A stretch of DNA of 64,000 nt, taken from Promicromonospora soli (GTDB lineage: Bacteria; Actinomycetota; Actinomycetes; Actinomycetales; Cellulomonadaceae). Shown here in pieces: positions 16,371 to 25,490 of this stretch. The position numbers were made by a program, and so were the translations under genes. The notes beneath the pieces were generated by a model. It did not search any database, was not told the origin of the DNA, and saw nothing but the letters and a program-made list of their open reading frames with translations. Location: contig NZ_BNAS01000001.1 of NCBI RefSeq assembly GCF_014653785.1, positions 853,898 through 917,897 of the forward strand, given 5' to 3'. Each line of letters begins with the position of its first letter. Within the stretch, counting starts at the first letter, position 1.

Positions 16371-17906
16371 TCAGCCGAAGTTGACGCCCTGGGCCAGGGG
16401 CAGCTCGGTCGAGTAGTTCACCGTGTTCGTGGCGCGGCGCATGTACTGCTTCCAGGCGTCCGAGCCGGACTCGCGCCCGCCGCCGGTCGACTTCTCGCCG
16501 CCGAACGCACCGCCGATCTCCGCACCGGACGTCCCGATGTTCACGTTGACGATGCCGCAGTCCGAGCCGACCTCCGACAGGAACGTCTCGGCCTCGCGCA
16601 CGTCGAGCGTGAAGATCGACGACGACAGGCCCTGGGGCACGTCGTTGTGGACGGCGATCGCCTCGGGCAGCTCGGAGTAGGTCAGCACGTACAGGATCGG
16701 GGCGAACGTCTCGCGCTTGACGACGTCGGCCTGCTGCGGCATGCGCACGATCGCCGGGTGCACGTACGCCGCGTCCTCGGCGCCAGGGACCGTCACAGCG
16801 GTACCGCCCACCACGAGCTCGCCACCCGCGGCCACGGCCTCGTCGATCGCGGCGAGCATGCGGTCGCGCGCCCCGGCGTCGACCAGCGGGCCGACCAGCG
16901 TGCCCTCCGTGCGGGGGTCGCCGACCGGAAGGCCCGTGTAGACCTTCGCGAGCCGCGCGACGACGTCGTCCACGATCGACTCGTGCACGATCAGGCGGCG
17001 CAGCGAGGTGCAGCGCTGCCCTGCCGTGCCGGCGGCGGAGAACACGGCGCCGCGCACCGCGAGGTCGAGGTCCGCGGACGGTGCCACGATCGCCGCGTTG
17101 TTGCCGCCCAGCTCCAGCAGGTACCGGCCGCCACGACCCGCGACGACGGGCGCGACCTGCTGCCCCATCCGCTCGGAGCCGGTCGCCGAGACGAGCGCCA
17201 CGCGCGGGTCGGCCACGAGCGCCTCGCCGGCCTCGCGGTCCCCGAGGAGGAGCTGCGAGACGCCCGCCGGGAACCCGGCCTCGGCCAGCGCCCGGTCGAG
17301 CAGCGCGGAGGCCCCGACGGCGGACAGCAGCGTCTTCTCGCTCGGCTTCCACACCACGGTGTCGCCGCAGACCAGTGCGACCGCCGTGTTCCAGGACCAC
17401 ACGGCCACCGGGAAGTTGAACGCGCTGATCACGCCGACCACGCCCATCGGGTGCCACGTCTCCATGAGACGGTGACCTGGACGCTCGGACGGCATGGTGC
17501 GGCCGCCCACCTGCCGCGACAGCCCGACGGCGAAGTCGCAGATGTCGATCATCTCCTGGACCTCGCCCAGGGCCTCGCTCGTGATCTTTCCGGCCTCGAT
17601 CGTGACGAGCTCCGCCAGATCGGCCTTGTGCTCGGTGAGCAGCTCGCCCAGGCGCTTGATCACCTGGCCGCGCACGGGGGCGGGCACCGAACGCCAGGTC
17701 GTGAACGCCTCAGCGGCCTGTCCGACGGCGGAGGCGGCCTCCGCGGCGCCGTCGCGCTCGAGCTCGAGCAGCGCCTGCCCGGACAGTGGCGACACGACGG
17801 GTAGACCAGCTCCCGCGGGGACGGCGGCGCCGAGCCGCTCCAGGGCGGCGAGGGCGGCATCCCGCAGCTCGGTCGTCAGCGGAGTGTGGGTGGTGGTGCT
17901 GGTCAT
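16371..17906 (-). CDS. amaB: ALDH7-type aldehyde dehydrogenase (L-aminoadipate semialdehyde/P6C dehydrogenase)
   Basis: A 511-residue NAD-dependent aldehyde dehydrogenase. The ALDH7 (antiquitin) pattern is visible in SAFNFPVAVWSWN, LELGGNNAAIV (general-base Glu) and TAGQRCTSLRRL (catalytic Cys). The ending GGGRESGSDAWKQYMRRATNTVNYS with PLAQGVNFG is typical of that subfamily. These enzymes oxidise 2-aminoadipate 6-semialdehyde (from piperideine-6-carboxylate) to 2-aminoadipate in lysine degradation. The start overlaps the end of the upstream dioxygenase gene (ATGA), and GGGAG lies before it. The neighbour HglS, which consumes 2-oxoadipate, supports this assignment. Confidence 0.82.
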   Translation of the reverse strand: MTSTTTHTPLTTELRDAALAALERLGAAVPAGAGLPVVSPLSGQALLELERDGAAEAASAVGQAAEAFTTWRSVPAPVRGQVIKRLGELLTEHKADLAELVTIEAGKITSEALGEVQEMIDICDFAVGLSRQVGGRTMPSERPGHRLMETWHPMGVVGVISAFNFPVAVWSWNTAVALVCGDTVVWKPSEKTLLSAVGASALLDRALAEAGFPAGVSQLLLGDREAGEALVADPRVALVSATGSERMGQQVAPVVAGRGGRYLLELGGNNAAIVAPSADLDLAVRGAVFSAAGTAGQRCTSLRRLIVHESIVDDVVARLAKVYTGLPVGDPRTEGTLVGPLVDAGARDRMLAAIDEAVAAGGELVVGGTAVTVPGAEDAAYVHPAIVRMPQQADVVKRETFAPILYVLTYSELPEAIAVHNDVPQGLSSSIFTLDVREAETFLSEVGSDCGIVNVNIGTSGAEIGGAFGGEKSTGGGRESGSDAWKQYMRRATNTVNYSTELPLAQGVNFG

Positions 17907-19360
17907 CGCGGTACTCCCGTTGTGCGGTTGGGCGTGGTGAGGTTGGCCGGGTCGACGCCGAGGGTCTCGGCGGCACCGGCGAGCGACCTGGCCACCTGGT
18001 CGGCGTACAGGTCGAAGGGGTCGTTCAGGTCGCGACCGAGGGCGCCCGCCATCCAGTCGGCGTCCCGGTCGGTGCCCTCCTGGCTGGCGTCCTTCGCGCC
18101 GTCGGACGAGAGGTTGGACTGGAAGATCCCGGCCGCCGAGCGCGGCAGGAAGTCCTCGTAGACGACGGGTTGACGGACGACGGCGGAGGCGCGGGTCTCG
18201 ACAGGCGCGGCCGGCGAAGACGGCTCGACCAGCGAGGACTGGTCGACGACCTCGTAGGTGAACCAACCCAGGTCCTGGTCGGCGAGCGCCGCCTCGGTCG
18301 TGGGGAAGGTCTTCTGCCAGACGGCGCGGGCGAGCTCCTGGCGCTGTGCCTCGGTGAAGCCGGGGTTGTCGGCGCGGGCCGCTGCGGCGGCCTCGTCGAT
18401 CTCGACGACCGCCGCATCGTATGCGGCCCGTCCGGCGCGGGTGAGCGCGATGCCGCGTGCCTCGACCTCGCCGAACCGGACCCGGAGGGAGTCGCGCACG
18501 ATCTCGCCGTCGGCGGTGCGGAAGGTCCGCGGTTCGGCGAGCGCGCGGAACGACGTCTGGCGCAGCAGCACGTCCGGGCCCTCCCAGCGCGGCGGTCCCT
18601 GGATCGCGTCGATCATCGTGATGCCGCGGGCCTCCATGCGGGCGTACAGGTCGTCGATGTCCAGCACGCGAGGCGTGAGGTGGTTGATGTGCGTGGAGGC
18701 GATGCCGCCGATGTCGGCCGCGACGGCGCTCACGGCCTCCAGCTCGCGGTACCAGGCCTGGTCCACGGGCTCGTCGGACAGCTCGAACGCCTGCGTCGCG
18801 AGGCGCAGGAACTCCACGGCCTGGTCCTCGGGGAGGCCTCCCTCGGACTCCGCGCGGTCCGCGAGGGCGAGCAGCTCCGGGCCGAACAGCGTGCGGGCGC
18901 CGAGGAAGTTCTCGAGGCGCTGCTCGAGGTCCGCGGTGAAGAACCGGCGGTCCGCGGTGACGAGCATCGACGTGAAGACCCGGAACGGGTTGCGGGCCAG
19001 CTCCTCGCGCTCGATCGGGCGGAACGCCGTCGAGATCACGGGGACCGAGCTGGACGAGGCGTCACGTAGGTCGTAGAACCCGACCGGGTGCATGCCCATG
19101 GCGCCGAAGATCCGCGCCACCTGCGACATCTCCGTGGGCGTGCCCACCCGGATCGCGCCGTGGCGCTCCGCGGTGACGCGCGAGATGGAGCCGAGCCGCT
19201 CGGCGTCCGCGCCGTGCTGGGCCACGAAGTCGGCGTTGACCTCGTGCGACACGTCCAGCAGCGTCGTGTAGGCGGGCACTTCCTTGCCGTACATGTCCGA
19301 GAGGCTGCGCGCGAACGCGGCCCTCAGCTGCCAGGGCTCGAGGAACGTCGGTGCCGACAT
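17903..19360 (-). CDS. hglS: 2-oxoadipate dioxygenase/decarboxylase (DUF1338, HglS type)
   Basis: A 485-residue DUF1338 protein. The family includes HglS, an Fe(II) enzyme that converts 2-oxoadipate to D-2-hydroxyglutarate in lysine catabolism. Likely metal His residues are in SRVTAERHGAIRVGT and STHINHLTPRVLDI. The YdcJ-like core VARIFGAMGMHPVGFYDLRDA, NPFRVFTSMLV is intact. The ATG at 19360 has CAGGAGAG upstream and follows the FAD oxidase gene by 16 bp. Near the C-terminus the segment SSLVEPSSPAAPVETRA carries an expanded in-frame copy of the dispersed LVEPVETR-coding repeat, probably a tolerated insertion. Confidence 0.85.
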   Translation of the reverse strand: MSAPTFLEPWQLRAAFARSLSDMYGKEVPAYTTLLDVSHEVNADFVAQHGADAERLGSISRVTAERHGAIRVGTPTEMSQVARIFGAMGMHPVGFYDLRDASSSSVPVISTAFRPIEREELARNPFRVFTSMLVTADRRFFTADLEQRLENFLGARTLFGPELLALADRAESEGGLPEDQAVEFLRLATQAFELSDEPVDQAWYRELEAVSAVAADIGGIASTHINHLTPRVLDIDDLYARMEARGITMIDAIQGPPRWEGPDVLLRQTSFRALAEPRTFRTADGEIVRDSLRVRFGEVEARGIALTRAGRAAYDAAVVEIDEAAAAARADNPGFTEAQRQELARAVWQKTFPTTEAALADQDLGWFTYEVVDQSSLVEPSSPAAPVETRASAVVRQPVVYEDFLPRSAAGIFQSNLSSDGAKDASQEGTDRDADWMAGALGRDLNDPFDLYADQVARSLAGAAETLGVDPANLTTPNRTTGVPR

Positions 19361-19376
19361 CGGTCTCTCCTGTTCT

Positions 19377-20594
19377 TCAGATGATGTTCGCCTCAGGGCC
19401 GCGTCGCCCTGGGCTCGTGGTGGTCGTCTCGGCGGAAACTGCGGCGAACCGGTCCGCACTGAACCCGGACACGTCGATCCGGGGAGGGCGGCCGGCATAC
19501 AGGTCGCGCACCACCTCGCCGACGGCGGGAGCCTGCAGGAACCCGTGCCCCGAGAAGCCCGCGGCGTACAGCACGCGGCCGGGCACGCCGTTGGCCTCGC
19601 CGATGAGAGCGTTGTGGTCGGGCGTCATCTCGTAGAGCCCGGCCCAGCCGCCCGCGACGGGCACGTCGACCAGCTCGGGAGCGCAGGCCCCGATCGCCCC
19701 GCGCAGGAGCGGCAGCCAGCCCGGGTCGTAGGTGCGCTCGAACGCGATGGGGGTCGCCGGGTCGGCTATACCGAGCAGCAGGCCGCCGGGCTCCGCGTTG
19801 TGGAAGTAGAACGTGGTGCCGTAGTCGATGGTGAACGGGATTCGCGGCGGCGCCGGGTCCAGCGGCGGGGTGAAGCCGATCTGTCGCCGGCACGGGTCGA
19901 CGGGCAGGTCGAGCCCGGCCCTGGTCGCCAGCTCGCGGGTCCACGCTCCGGTGCACAGCACGACGGCGCCGGTGCGCACCCGGCCCTGGTTGGTCCGGAC
20001 GGCGACGACGTTGTCGCCCCTGGTCTCGACGTCGGTCACCGTGACGTGCGTGCGGACGGATCCGCCGTACCGCTCGGCGCCGGCCGCGTAGCCCTCGACC
20101 ACGGCGTGCGGATAGGCGAACCCGTCGCGCGCGGCGTAGGCGGCCCCGGCGTACCGGCCCGCGTCGACGTAGGGGTTGAGCCGGCGCACGGCGTCGTGGT
20201 CGAGCATCCGGCTCGCGACGCCGCGCTCGTTCTGCATGGCGACGGACTCCTCGAACAGCGCGACGTCGTCGGCGTCCGGCAGGAGGAACAGGTAGCCCGG
20301 CTGCTGCAGCCCGATGTCGGCGCCCGGGCGGTTCGCGAAGTCCTCGTACAGCTCGAGGCTGCGGTTGCCAAGATCGACGTTGGCCGGGTCCGAGAACTGT
20401 GCGCGTACTCCCCCGATCGGCTTGCCCGAGCTGCCCGAGGCGAGCTCGTCGGCCTCGAGGAGCAGCACGTCCACGCCTTCCTCGGCGAGGTGGAACGCCA
20501 CCGACGCACCGAGCGCGCCGCCGCCGACCACAACCACCTCAGCCCGCGCGGGCAGTGGTCCCCGACGGTCTACGGGGTGCCGTGCTGAGGTCAT
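19377..20594 (-). CDS. FAD-dependent amino-acid oxidase (DAO/sarcosine-oxidase-beta/pipecolate-oxidase-like)
   Basis: A 405-residue FAD oxidoreductase of the DAO fold. The N-terminal dinucleotide site is VVVVGGGALGASVAFHLAEEGVDVLLLEADELASGSSG; the substrate-domain and C-terminal FAD segments include GGWAGLYEMTPDHNALIGE and VLYAAGFSGHGFLQAPAVGE. It resembles sarcosine oxidase beta-type proteins, but as first gene of an operon with HglS and an ALDH7 it most likely oxidises a lysine-derived secondary amine such as L-pipecolate (AmaA role). D-2-hydroxyglutarate oxidation is another possibility. Start ATG at 20594. Confidence 0.72.
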   Translation of the reverse strand: MTSARHPVDRRGPLPARAEVVVVGGGALGASVAFHLAEEGVDVLLLEADELASGSSGKPIGGVRAQFSDPANVDLGNRSLELYEDFANRPGADIGLQQPGYLFLLPDADDVALFEESVAMQNERGVASRMLDHDAVRRLNPYVDAGRYAGAAYAARDGFAYPHAVVEGYAAGAERYGGSVRTHVTVTDVETRGDNVVAVRTNQGRVRTGAVVLCTGAWTRELATRAGLDLPVDPCRRQIGFTPPLDPAPPRIPFTIDYGTTFYFHNAEPGGLLLGIADPATPIAFERTYDPGWLPLLRGAIGACAPELVDVPVAGGWAGLYEMTPDHNALIGEANGVPGRVLYAAGFSGHGFLQAPAVGEVVRDLYAGRPPRIDVSGFSADRFAAVSAETTTTSPGRRGPEANII

Positions 20595-20715
20595 GACCGC
20601 ATCCTGCCACGCGCTCCGGTGAATGCGGACACGCACCGGAACTCTTCCTGCACATCGACCAAAACCAAGGGGAAACCCCCACTCACCCGCCGATCTTGCC
20701 GAAGTAGGACTGTGT

Positions 20716-21114
20716 CTACTTCGACGCCGCGGCGCGGCAGTCCGCGCACGTGCCCCACAGCTCGACCGTGTGCTCGATGTCGTCGAAGCCCTGGGCGGCG
20801 GCGACCTTCGAGGCCCAGGCCTCGACAGTGGGTCCGTCGATCTCGACGGTCCGGCCGCAGGACCGGCACACCAGGTGGTGGTGGTGCTCGCGGCGCGCGC
20901 ACCGGCGGTACAGGCTCTCGCCGTCCTCGGCGCGCAGCACGTCCACCTCGCTCGCGTCCGCGAGCGCCTGCAGGGCCCGGTAGACGGTGGCGAGGCCAAC
21001 GGACTCGCCGCGGGCGCGCAGGTTCTCGTGCAGCTGCTGGGCGGAGCGGAAGTCCGCGAGCTCGTCGAGCGCCTCGACGACAGCGGTCCGCTGGCGGGTC
21101 ATTCGTGCGGCCAT
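20716..21114 (-). CDS. zur: Fur-family zinc uptake regulator Zur
   Basis: A 132-residue Fur-family repressor. The winged-helix part MTRQRTAVVEALDELADFRSAQQLHENL and GLATVYRALQALAD is complete. It is followed by the regulatory His cluster REHHHHLVCRSCGRTVEIDG and a second Cys pair, GTCADC, giving the structural zinc site. Its ATG overlaps the znuB stop (TGATG), making it the last gene of the zinc-import operon, which it presumably represses when zinc is plentiful. Tandem operators lie ahead of znuA. Confidence 0.9.
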   Translation of the reverse strand: MAARMTRQRTAVVEALDELADFRSAQQLHENLRARGESVGLATVYRALQALADASEVDVLRAEDGESLYRRCARREHHHHLVCRSCGRTVEIDGPTVEAWASKVAAAQGFDDIEHTVELWGTCADCRAAASK

Positions 21115-22049
21115 CAGCGGCACTCCTTTGCGGCGGCCACCGCACGTTCGGTGGCGGCGGCAGGCAGGTCGACGTCGTCGGGCAGGTCGGGGTGTGGGTC
21201 GTGCACCGGGCGCCGTCGGGTCAGGAGCGGCGCCAGCAGGGAGACCACCGCGTACACGGAGATGGCGAGAACCACGATAGTGGCGCCGGGCGAGACGTTG
21301 TACCAGTAGGTGATGGTCAGGCCGGTCAGGCAGACCACGACGCCGACGACGCACGCCGTGAGCATGGTGCGCCCGAAGGCGTGCGTGACCTGCTGGGCCA
21401 CGGCGACGGGCACGATCATGAGCGCGCTGACCAGCAGCAGGCCGACGACGCGCATCGCCACAGTAACCGTGAGTGCCGACACGACGGCGACGACGACGTT
21501 CAGCGCCCAGACCGGCAGGCCGGAGGCGGTGGCGAACTCCTCGTCGTGGCTCACGGAGAACAGCGCGTGCCGCAGGCCGACGCCGACGGCCAGGACCACG
21601 AGCGAGAGCACGACGGTGAGCACGAGGTCGGCGTCCGACACGGTGGAGATCGAGCCGAACAGGTACTGCATGAGGTTCCCGGAGGAGCCGCCGGCGATCC
21701 CCATGAGCAGGACGCCGCCTGCGATGCCGCCGTAGAACATGATGGCGAGCGCGAGGTCGCCGGAGGTGCGGCCGCGGCGTCGGACGGCCTCGATGAGGAC
21801 CGAGCCGGCCACCGCGGCGATCACCGCGCCGGGGACGGCGAGGGCGTCGTTCGGCGTCAGCCCCATGGCCGCGCCGACGAGCCAGCCGAGGGCGACTCCG
21901 GTCAGGGCGACGTGCCCGATCCCGTCGCCGAGCAGGGAGAGCTTGCGCTGCACCAGGTAGGTGCCGACGACGGGCGCGGTCACGCCCACGAGGAGCGCGG
22001 CCAGCAGGGCGCGCTGCATGAACGGGTCGGTCAGCATGAGCATGATCAC
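21114..22049 (-). CDS. znuB: Zinc ABC transporter permease ZnuB
   Basis: A 311-residue inner-membrane permease of the ABC-3 family with eight or nine hydrophobic segments. Family signatures include PVVGTYLVQRKLSLLGDGIGHVALTGVALG near the start, FGSISTVSDADL and VVGLLLVSALMIVPVAVAQQV. The GTG at 22049 has GGAGGTG at good distance and overlaps the znuC stop as GTGA. The C-terminal cytosolic tail is long and contains DPHPDLPDD. Confidence 0.9.
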   Translation of the reverse strand: MIMLMLTDPFMQRALLAALLVGVTAPVVGTYLVQRKLSLLGDGIGHVALTGVALGWLVGAAMGLTPNDALAVPGAVIAAVAGSVLIEAVRRRGRTSGDLALAIMFYGGIAGGVLLMGIAGGSSGNLMQYLFGSISTVSDADLVLTVVLSLVVLAVGVGLRHALFSVSHDEEFATASGLPVWALNVVVAVVSALTVTVAMRVVGLLLVSALMIVPVAVAQQVTHAFGRTMLTACVVGVVVCLTGLTITYWYNVSPGATIVVLAISVYAVVSLLAPLLTRRRPVHDPHPDLPDDVDLPAAATERAVAAAKECR

Positions 22050-22870
22050 GGGCGCACCTCCAGGTCGAGGGCCCTGGACTCGGCGGTGTCGAGGGCGTTG
22101 TCGTCGGTGTGTGGGTGCTGGTGCTGATGCCCCACACGGTCATGGTCGGGCCGGGCCGGCGGCGGGGCGCCGTCGTGCACCACCTTGCCGTGCCGCAGCA
22201 CGACGGCGCGCGAGACGAGCGGCGCGAGCTCACCGAGCTCGTGCAGCACGACGAGCACCGTGAGGCCGCCGTCGACCAGGCGCTTCATGGTGCCGGCGAA
22301 CGCCTCCTGGCTGGCGATGTCCACGCCGGCGACGGGCTCGTCCAGGATGAGGACGTCGGGCTCGCGGACCAGGGCGCGCGCGATGAGGATGCGCTGCTGC
22401 TGGCCACCGGACAGATGGTGGATGGGGTCGTGCACGCGGTCGGCGAGGCCCACCTGGTCGAGAGCCGCCCCGACCCGCTCGCGCCAGCCGCGTGGCAGCC
22501 GCAGGCGGCGGCCGTGCAGGAGACCGGAGGCGACGACCTCCTGCGCGGTCGACGGGATGCCGCCTCCCGCGCCGGCGCGCTGGGGCACGTAGCCGATGCG
22601 GCCCCAGTCGACCGCCGCGCTGCGCCGGCCGGCCGAGAGGCGCTCGCCGAGCAGGCGGACCGTGCCCTCGGACGGCACGTTGATGCCGACCAGCGCCCGC
22701 ACGAGGGTGGACTTGCCGGAGCCGTTCGCGCCGAGCAGCGCGACGACCTCGCCGTGGTCGACCGTCAGGTCGATGCCGCGCAGGATGTGGCTCGCGCCTA
22801 CACGGAAGTGCAGGCCGCGAGCCTCGATCACGGGTTCGCTCATCTCGGTCACCTGCCTAGTGTCCGTCAT
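22046..22870 (-). CDS. znuC: Zinc ABC transporter ATP-binding protein ZnuC
   Basis: A 274-residue ABC ATPase: Walker A GANGSGKST (47-55), signature HLSGGQQQRILIARAL, Walker B VLILDEPVAGVD and switch His in VVLHELGEL. A His-rich tail (HDRVGHQHQHPHTDD, about residues 247-261) is typical of zinc-transport ATPases and may sense or buffer the metal. The ATG at 22870 overlaps the znuA stop (ATGA); an internal ATG at 22843 is a weaker alternative. Confidence 0.9.
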   Translation of the reverse strand: MTDTRQVTEMSEPVIEARGLHFRVGASHILRGIDLTVDHGEVVALLGANGSGKSTLVRALVGINVPSEGTVRLLGERLSAGRRSAAVDWGRIGYVPQRAGAGGGIPSTAQEVVASGLLHGRRLRLPRGWRERVGAALDQVGLADRVHDPIHHLSGGQQQRILIARALVREPDVLILDEPVAGVDIASQEAFAGTMKRLVDGGLTVLVVLHELGELAPLVSRAVVLRHGKVVHDGAPPPARPDHDRVGHQHQHPHTDDNALDTAESRALDLEVRP

Positions 22871-23847
22871 TCGCAGACCAGGCCCCCCTCCAGCTCAGCC
22901 AGGTTGGCCTGCATGACCGAGACGTAGTCCTCGCCCGCGGCCGTGGCCTCCTCGGACAGTCCCTCCAGCGGGTCCAGCACCGCGGTGTTCACACCCAGGT
23001 CGGATGCGAGGGTCTCGGTGACCTTGGGGCTGACGAGGGTCTCCGAGTACAGGGTCTTGATGCCGCGCTCCTCCACCAGGTCGCCGATCTCGCGCAGGCG
23101 GGCCGGGGAGGGCTCTGCCTCGGGGTCGAGCCCGGAGATGCCCACCTGCTCGAGGGCGTAGCGGTCGGCGAGGTAGCCGAACGCGGCGTGGCTCGTCACC
23201 AGGGACGCGCCCTGGCAGGCGGCGAGGCCGTCCGCGAACTCCTGGTCCAGCTTGTCCAGGCGCTGGCCCAGGCGCAGGGCGCCGGCGGCGTACTCGTCGG
23301 CGTGCTCGGGGTCGGCGGCGGTCAGCTCGTCGGCGACGGCCTGGCCGACGGCGGCCAGCCGGCTCGGGTCCAGCCAGAAGTGCGGGTCGGTCGCGCCGTG
23401 CTCCTCCTCGGCGTGCTCCTCGTGCTCCTCCTCCGTCTCACCCGCGTGCTCCTCCTCGGCCGCCTCAGCGTGCTCCACGAGCTCGGCCGCGTCCGCGGCG
23501 TCGACCACGTGCTCGGGCGCGCGGGCCTCGACGGCCTCGTCGACGGCGTTCTGGAAGCCGGACAGGTAGACCACCAGGTCGGCCGTGCCGACCTCCCGCA
23601 CCTGCGCCGGGGAGAGCTCGAGATCGTGCGGCTCGGCGGCAGGGGGCGTGAGGTTGTCCACCGTGACCAGGTCGCCGCCGATCTGCTGCGCCACGTACTG
23701 GAGCGGGTAGAACGACGCGAGCACGGTGACGCCGTCGGACTCTTCGGCAGCGCTGCCTGGCAGCTGGCTCGAGCAGCCCGCGAGGGTCGCCGTGGCGGCG
23801 AGAGCAAGGCTGGTCAGGGCAGCGCCGGTGGCGCGAGTTGAGGTCAT
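22867..23847 (-). CDS. znuA: Zinc-binding lipoprotein ZnuA
   Basis: A 326-residue cluster A-I metal-binding lipoprotein with lipobox TLAGC (Cys25). Zinc ligands are indicated by AAEPHDLELSP (His74), ATDPHFWLDP (His156) and TSHAAFGYLADRY. The His/Glu-rich mobile loop (about residues 125-150, with repeated EEEH units) marks it as zinc rather than manganese specific. I chose ATG 23847, not GTG 23862: the promoter places transcription start at about this ATG, and neither codon has a ribosome site, which implies a leaderless message. Confidence 0.88.
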   Translation of the reverse strand: MTSTRATGAALTSLALAATATLAGCSSQLPGSAAEESDGVTVLASFYPLQYVAQQIGGDLVTVDNLTPPAAEPHDLELSPAQVREVGTADLVVYLSGFQNAVDEAVEARAPEHVVDAADAAELVEHAEAAEEEHAGETEEEHEEHAEEEHGATDPHFWLDPSRLAAVGQAVADELTAADPEHADEYAAGALRLGQRLDKLDQEFADGLAACQGASLVTSHAAFGYLADRYALEQVGISGLDPEAEPSPARLREIGDLVEERGIKTLYSETLVSPKVTETLASDLGVNTAVLDPLEGLSEEATAAGEDYVSVMQANLAELEGGLVCE

Positions 23848-23884
23848 GAGAACGATTCTCACGCTTGTTGAGAACGGTTGTCAA
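23847..23884 (-). promoter_or_regulatory. znuA promoter with two tandem Zur boxes
   Basis: Two 15-bp sites, TGAGAACGATTCTCA (23847-23861, perfect inverted repeat) and TGAGAACGGTTGTCA (23869-23883), have centres 22 bp apart, two helical turns. On the minus strand, TTGACA (23884-23879) is a perfect -35, with a weak -10, GAGAAT, at 23860-23855 after 18 bp. The boxes cover both elements and the inferred start near 23848, so zinc-loaded Zur would block initiation. Confidence 0.75.
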
Positions 23885-23969
23885 AGATCGGGGCGGAGAG
23901 GTCGGTCACGCCGTGGTGGTCGCGCCTGTCGGGACCGGTCGAGCCCGCCGGGACCAGGTCTTGTCAAGC

Positions 23970-23996
23970 TTGACCGCCGGGAGTGAACGGTAGGCT
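23970..23996 (+). promoter_or_regulatory. Candidate glyS promoter
   Basis: TTGACC (23970-23975) and TAGGCT (23991-23996) lie 15 bp apart, 44 bp before the glyS start. The spacing is short, so this is tentative. The -35 falls in a degenerate copy of the dispersed repeat (23937-23975). Confidence 0.35.
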
Positions 23997-24039
23997 GAGC
24001 GCACATTGTTTCCCGCCTGTTCCCCTGGAGAGAGCCCTC

Positions 24040-25446
24040 GTGTCCGACAAGTCAGTGCGCTCTGCGCAGACCGCCAAGCTCGACGCCGTCGTCTCCCTCG
24101 CCAAGCGACGAGGTTTCGTCTTCCCGTCGGGTGAGATCTACGGCGGAACGCGTTCTGCGTGGGACTACGGCCCTCTCGGTGTGGAGCTGAAGGAGAACAT
24201 CAAGCGTCAGTGGTGGCGTGCGATGGTCACGAGCCGGGACGACATCGTCGGCCTCGACTCGTCGGTCATCCTGCCCCGCCAGGTGTGGGTCGCCTCCGGC
24301 CACGTCGGCGTGTTCACCGACCCGCTGACCGAGTGCCTCTCGTGCCACAAGCGGTTCCGCGAGGACCAGATGATCGAGGAGTTCGAGGAGAAGAAGGGCC
24401 GCGCCCCCGAGGGCGGCCTCGCCGAGATTGCCTGCTCCAACTGCGGCACCCGCGGCCAGTGGACCGAGCCCCGCGACTTCAACATGATGCTGAAGACGTA
24501 CCTCGGCCCGGTGGAGGACGAGTCCGGCCTGCACTACCTGCGCCCCGAGACCGCGCAGGGCATCTTCGTGAACTTCGCCAACGTCGCCGCGGCGGCGCGC
24601 AAGAAGCCGCCGTTCGGCATCGGCCAGATCGGCAAGTCGTTCCGCAACGAGATCACGCCGGGCAACTTCATCTTCCGCACGCGCGAGTTCGAGCAGATGG
24701 AGATGGAGTTCTTCGTCAAGCCGGGCGAGGACGAGGAGTGGCACCAGTACTGGATCGACAACCGCGTCAGCTGGTACACGGACCTCGGCATCTCGGCCGA
24801 CAACCTGCGACAGTACGAGCACCCCAAGGACAAGCTGTCGCACTACTCGACCCGCACCGTGGACATCGAGTACCGCTTCGGCTTCCAGGGCAGCGAGTGG
24901 GGCGAGCTCGAGGGCATCGCGAACCGTACGGACTTCGACCTGAAGACCCACACGGAGACCTCGGGCAAGGACCTTGCGTACCGCGACCCGGTGTCGAACG
25001 AGAAGTACTACCCGTACGTCATCGAGCCCGCCGCGGGCCTGACCCGGTCGCTCATGGCATTCCTGGTCGAGGCCTACGCCGAGGACGAGGCGCCCAACAC
25101 CAAGGGCGGCGTGGACAAGCGCACCGTCCTGCGCCTCGACCCCCGCCTGGCCCCGGTCAAGGCCGCGGTGCTGCCGCTGTCCAAGACGGCGGACCTGCTC
25201 CCGGCGTCCGAGTCGCTGGCGGCCGAGCTGCGCAAGTACTGGAACATCGACTACGACGTGACGCAGGCCATCGGCAAGCGCTACCGCCGGCAGGACGAGA
25301 TCGGTACGCCGTTCTGCATCACCGTCGACTTCGAGACGCTCGACGACCAGGCGGTCACCATCCGGCACCGCGACTCCATGCAGCAGGAGCGCGTGGCGCT
25401 GGACAAGGTCGTCAGCTACCTGGCCGGCCACCTCGTCGGGGTCTGA
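24040..25446 (+). CDS. glyS: Glycyl-tRNA synthetase (dimeric, class II)
   Basis: A 468-residue alpha2-type glycyl-tRNA synthetase. The N-terminus [39 protein letters not shown] is the family signature. Two Cys pairs (CLSCHKRF and [10 protein letters not shown]) form the zinc-finger insertion. Class II motif 2 is [25 protein letters not shown], and the C-terminal anticodon domain ends in [11 protein letters not shown]. The GTG at 24040 has GGAGAGA ahead of it. It is a monocistronic housekeeping gene, closed by repeats and a strong hairpin. Confidence 0.96.
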   Translation: MSDKSVRSAQTAKLDAVVSLAKRRGFVFPSGEIYGGTRSAWDYGPLGVELKENIKRQWWRAMVTSRDDIVGLDSSVILPRQVWVASGHVGVFTDPLTECLSCHKRFREDQMIEEFEEKKGRAPEGGLAEIACSNCGTRGQWTEPRDFNMMLKTYLGPVEDESGLHYLRPETAQGIFVNFANVAAAARKKPPFGIGQIGKSFRNEITPGNFIFRTREFEQMEMEFFVKPGEDEEWHQYWIDNRVSWYTDLGISADNLRQYEHPKDKLSHYSTRTVDIEYRFGFQGSEWGELEGIANRTDFDLKTHTETSGKDLAYRDPVSNEKYYPYVIEPAAGLTRSLMAFLVEAYAEDEAPNTKGGVDKRTVLRLDPRLAPVKAAVLPLSKTADLLPASESLAAELRKYWNIDYDVTQAIGKRYRRQDEIGTPFCITVDFETLDDQAVTIRHRDSMQQERVALDKVVSYLAGHLVGV

Positions 25447-25462
25447 GATCTCGACAGGCTCG

Positions 25463-25482
25463 GGTCTCGACAGGCTCGACCA
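25463..25482 (+). repeat. Dispersed repeat, full copy
   Basis: Exact copy of GGTCTCGACAGGCTCGACCA, preceded directly by a truncated copy (25447-25462). The same 20-mer occurs at 48225-48244 inside a gene, with near copies at 16298, 16327, 18194 and 44648. Confidence 0.75.
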
Positions 25483-25490
25483 GCGTTAGT

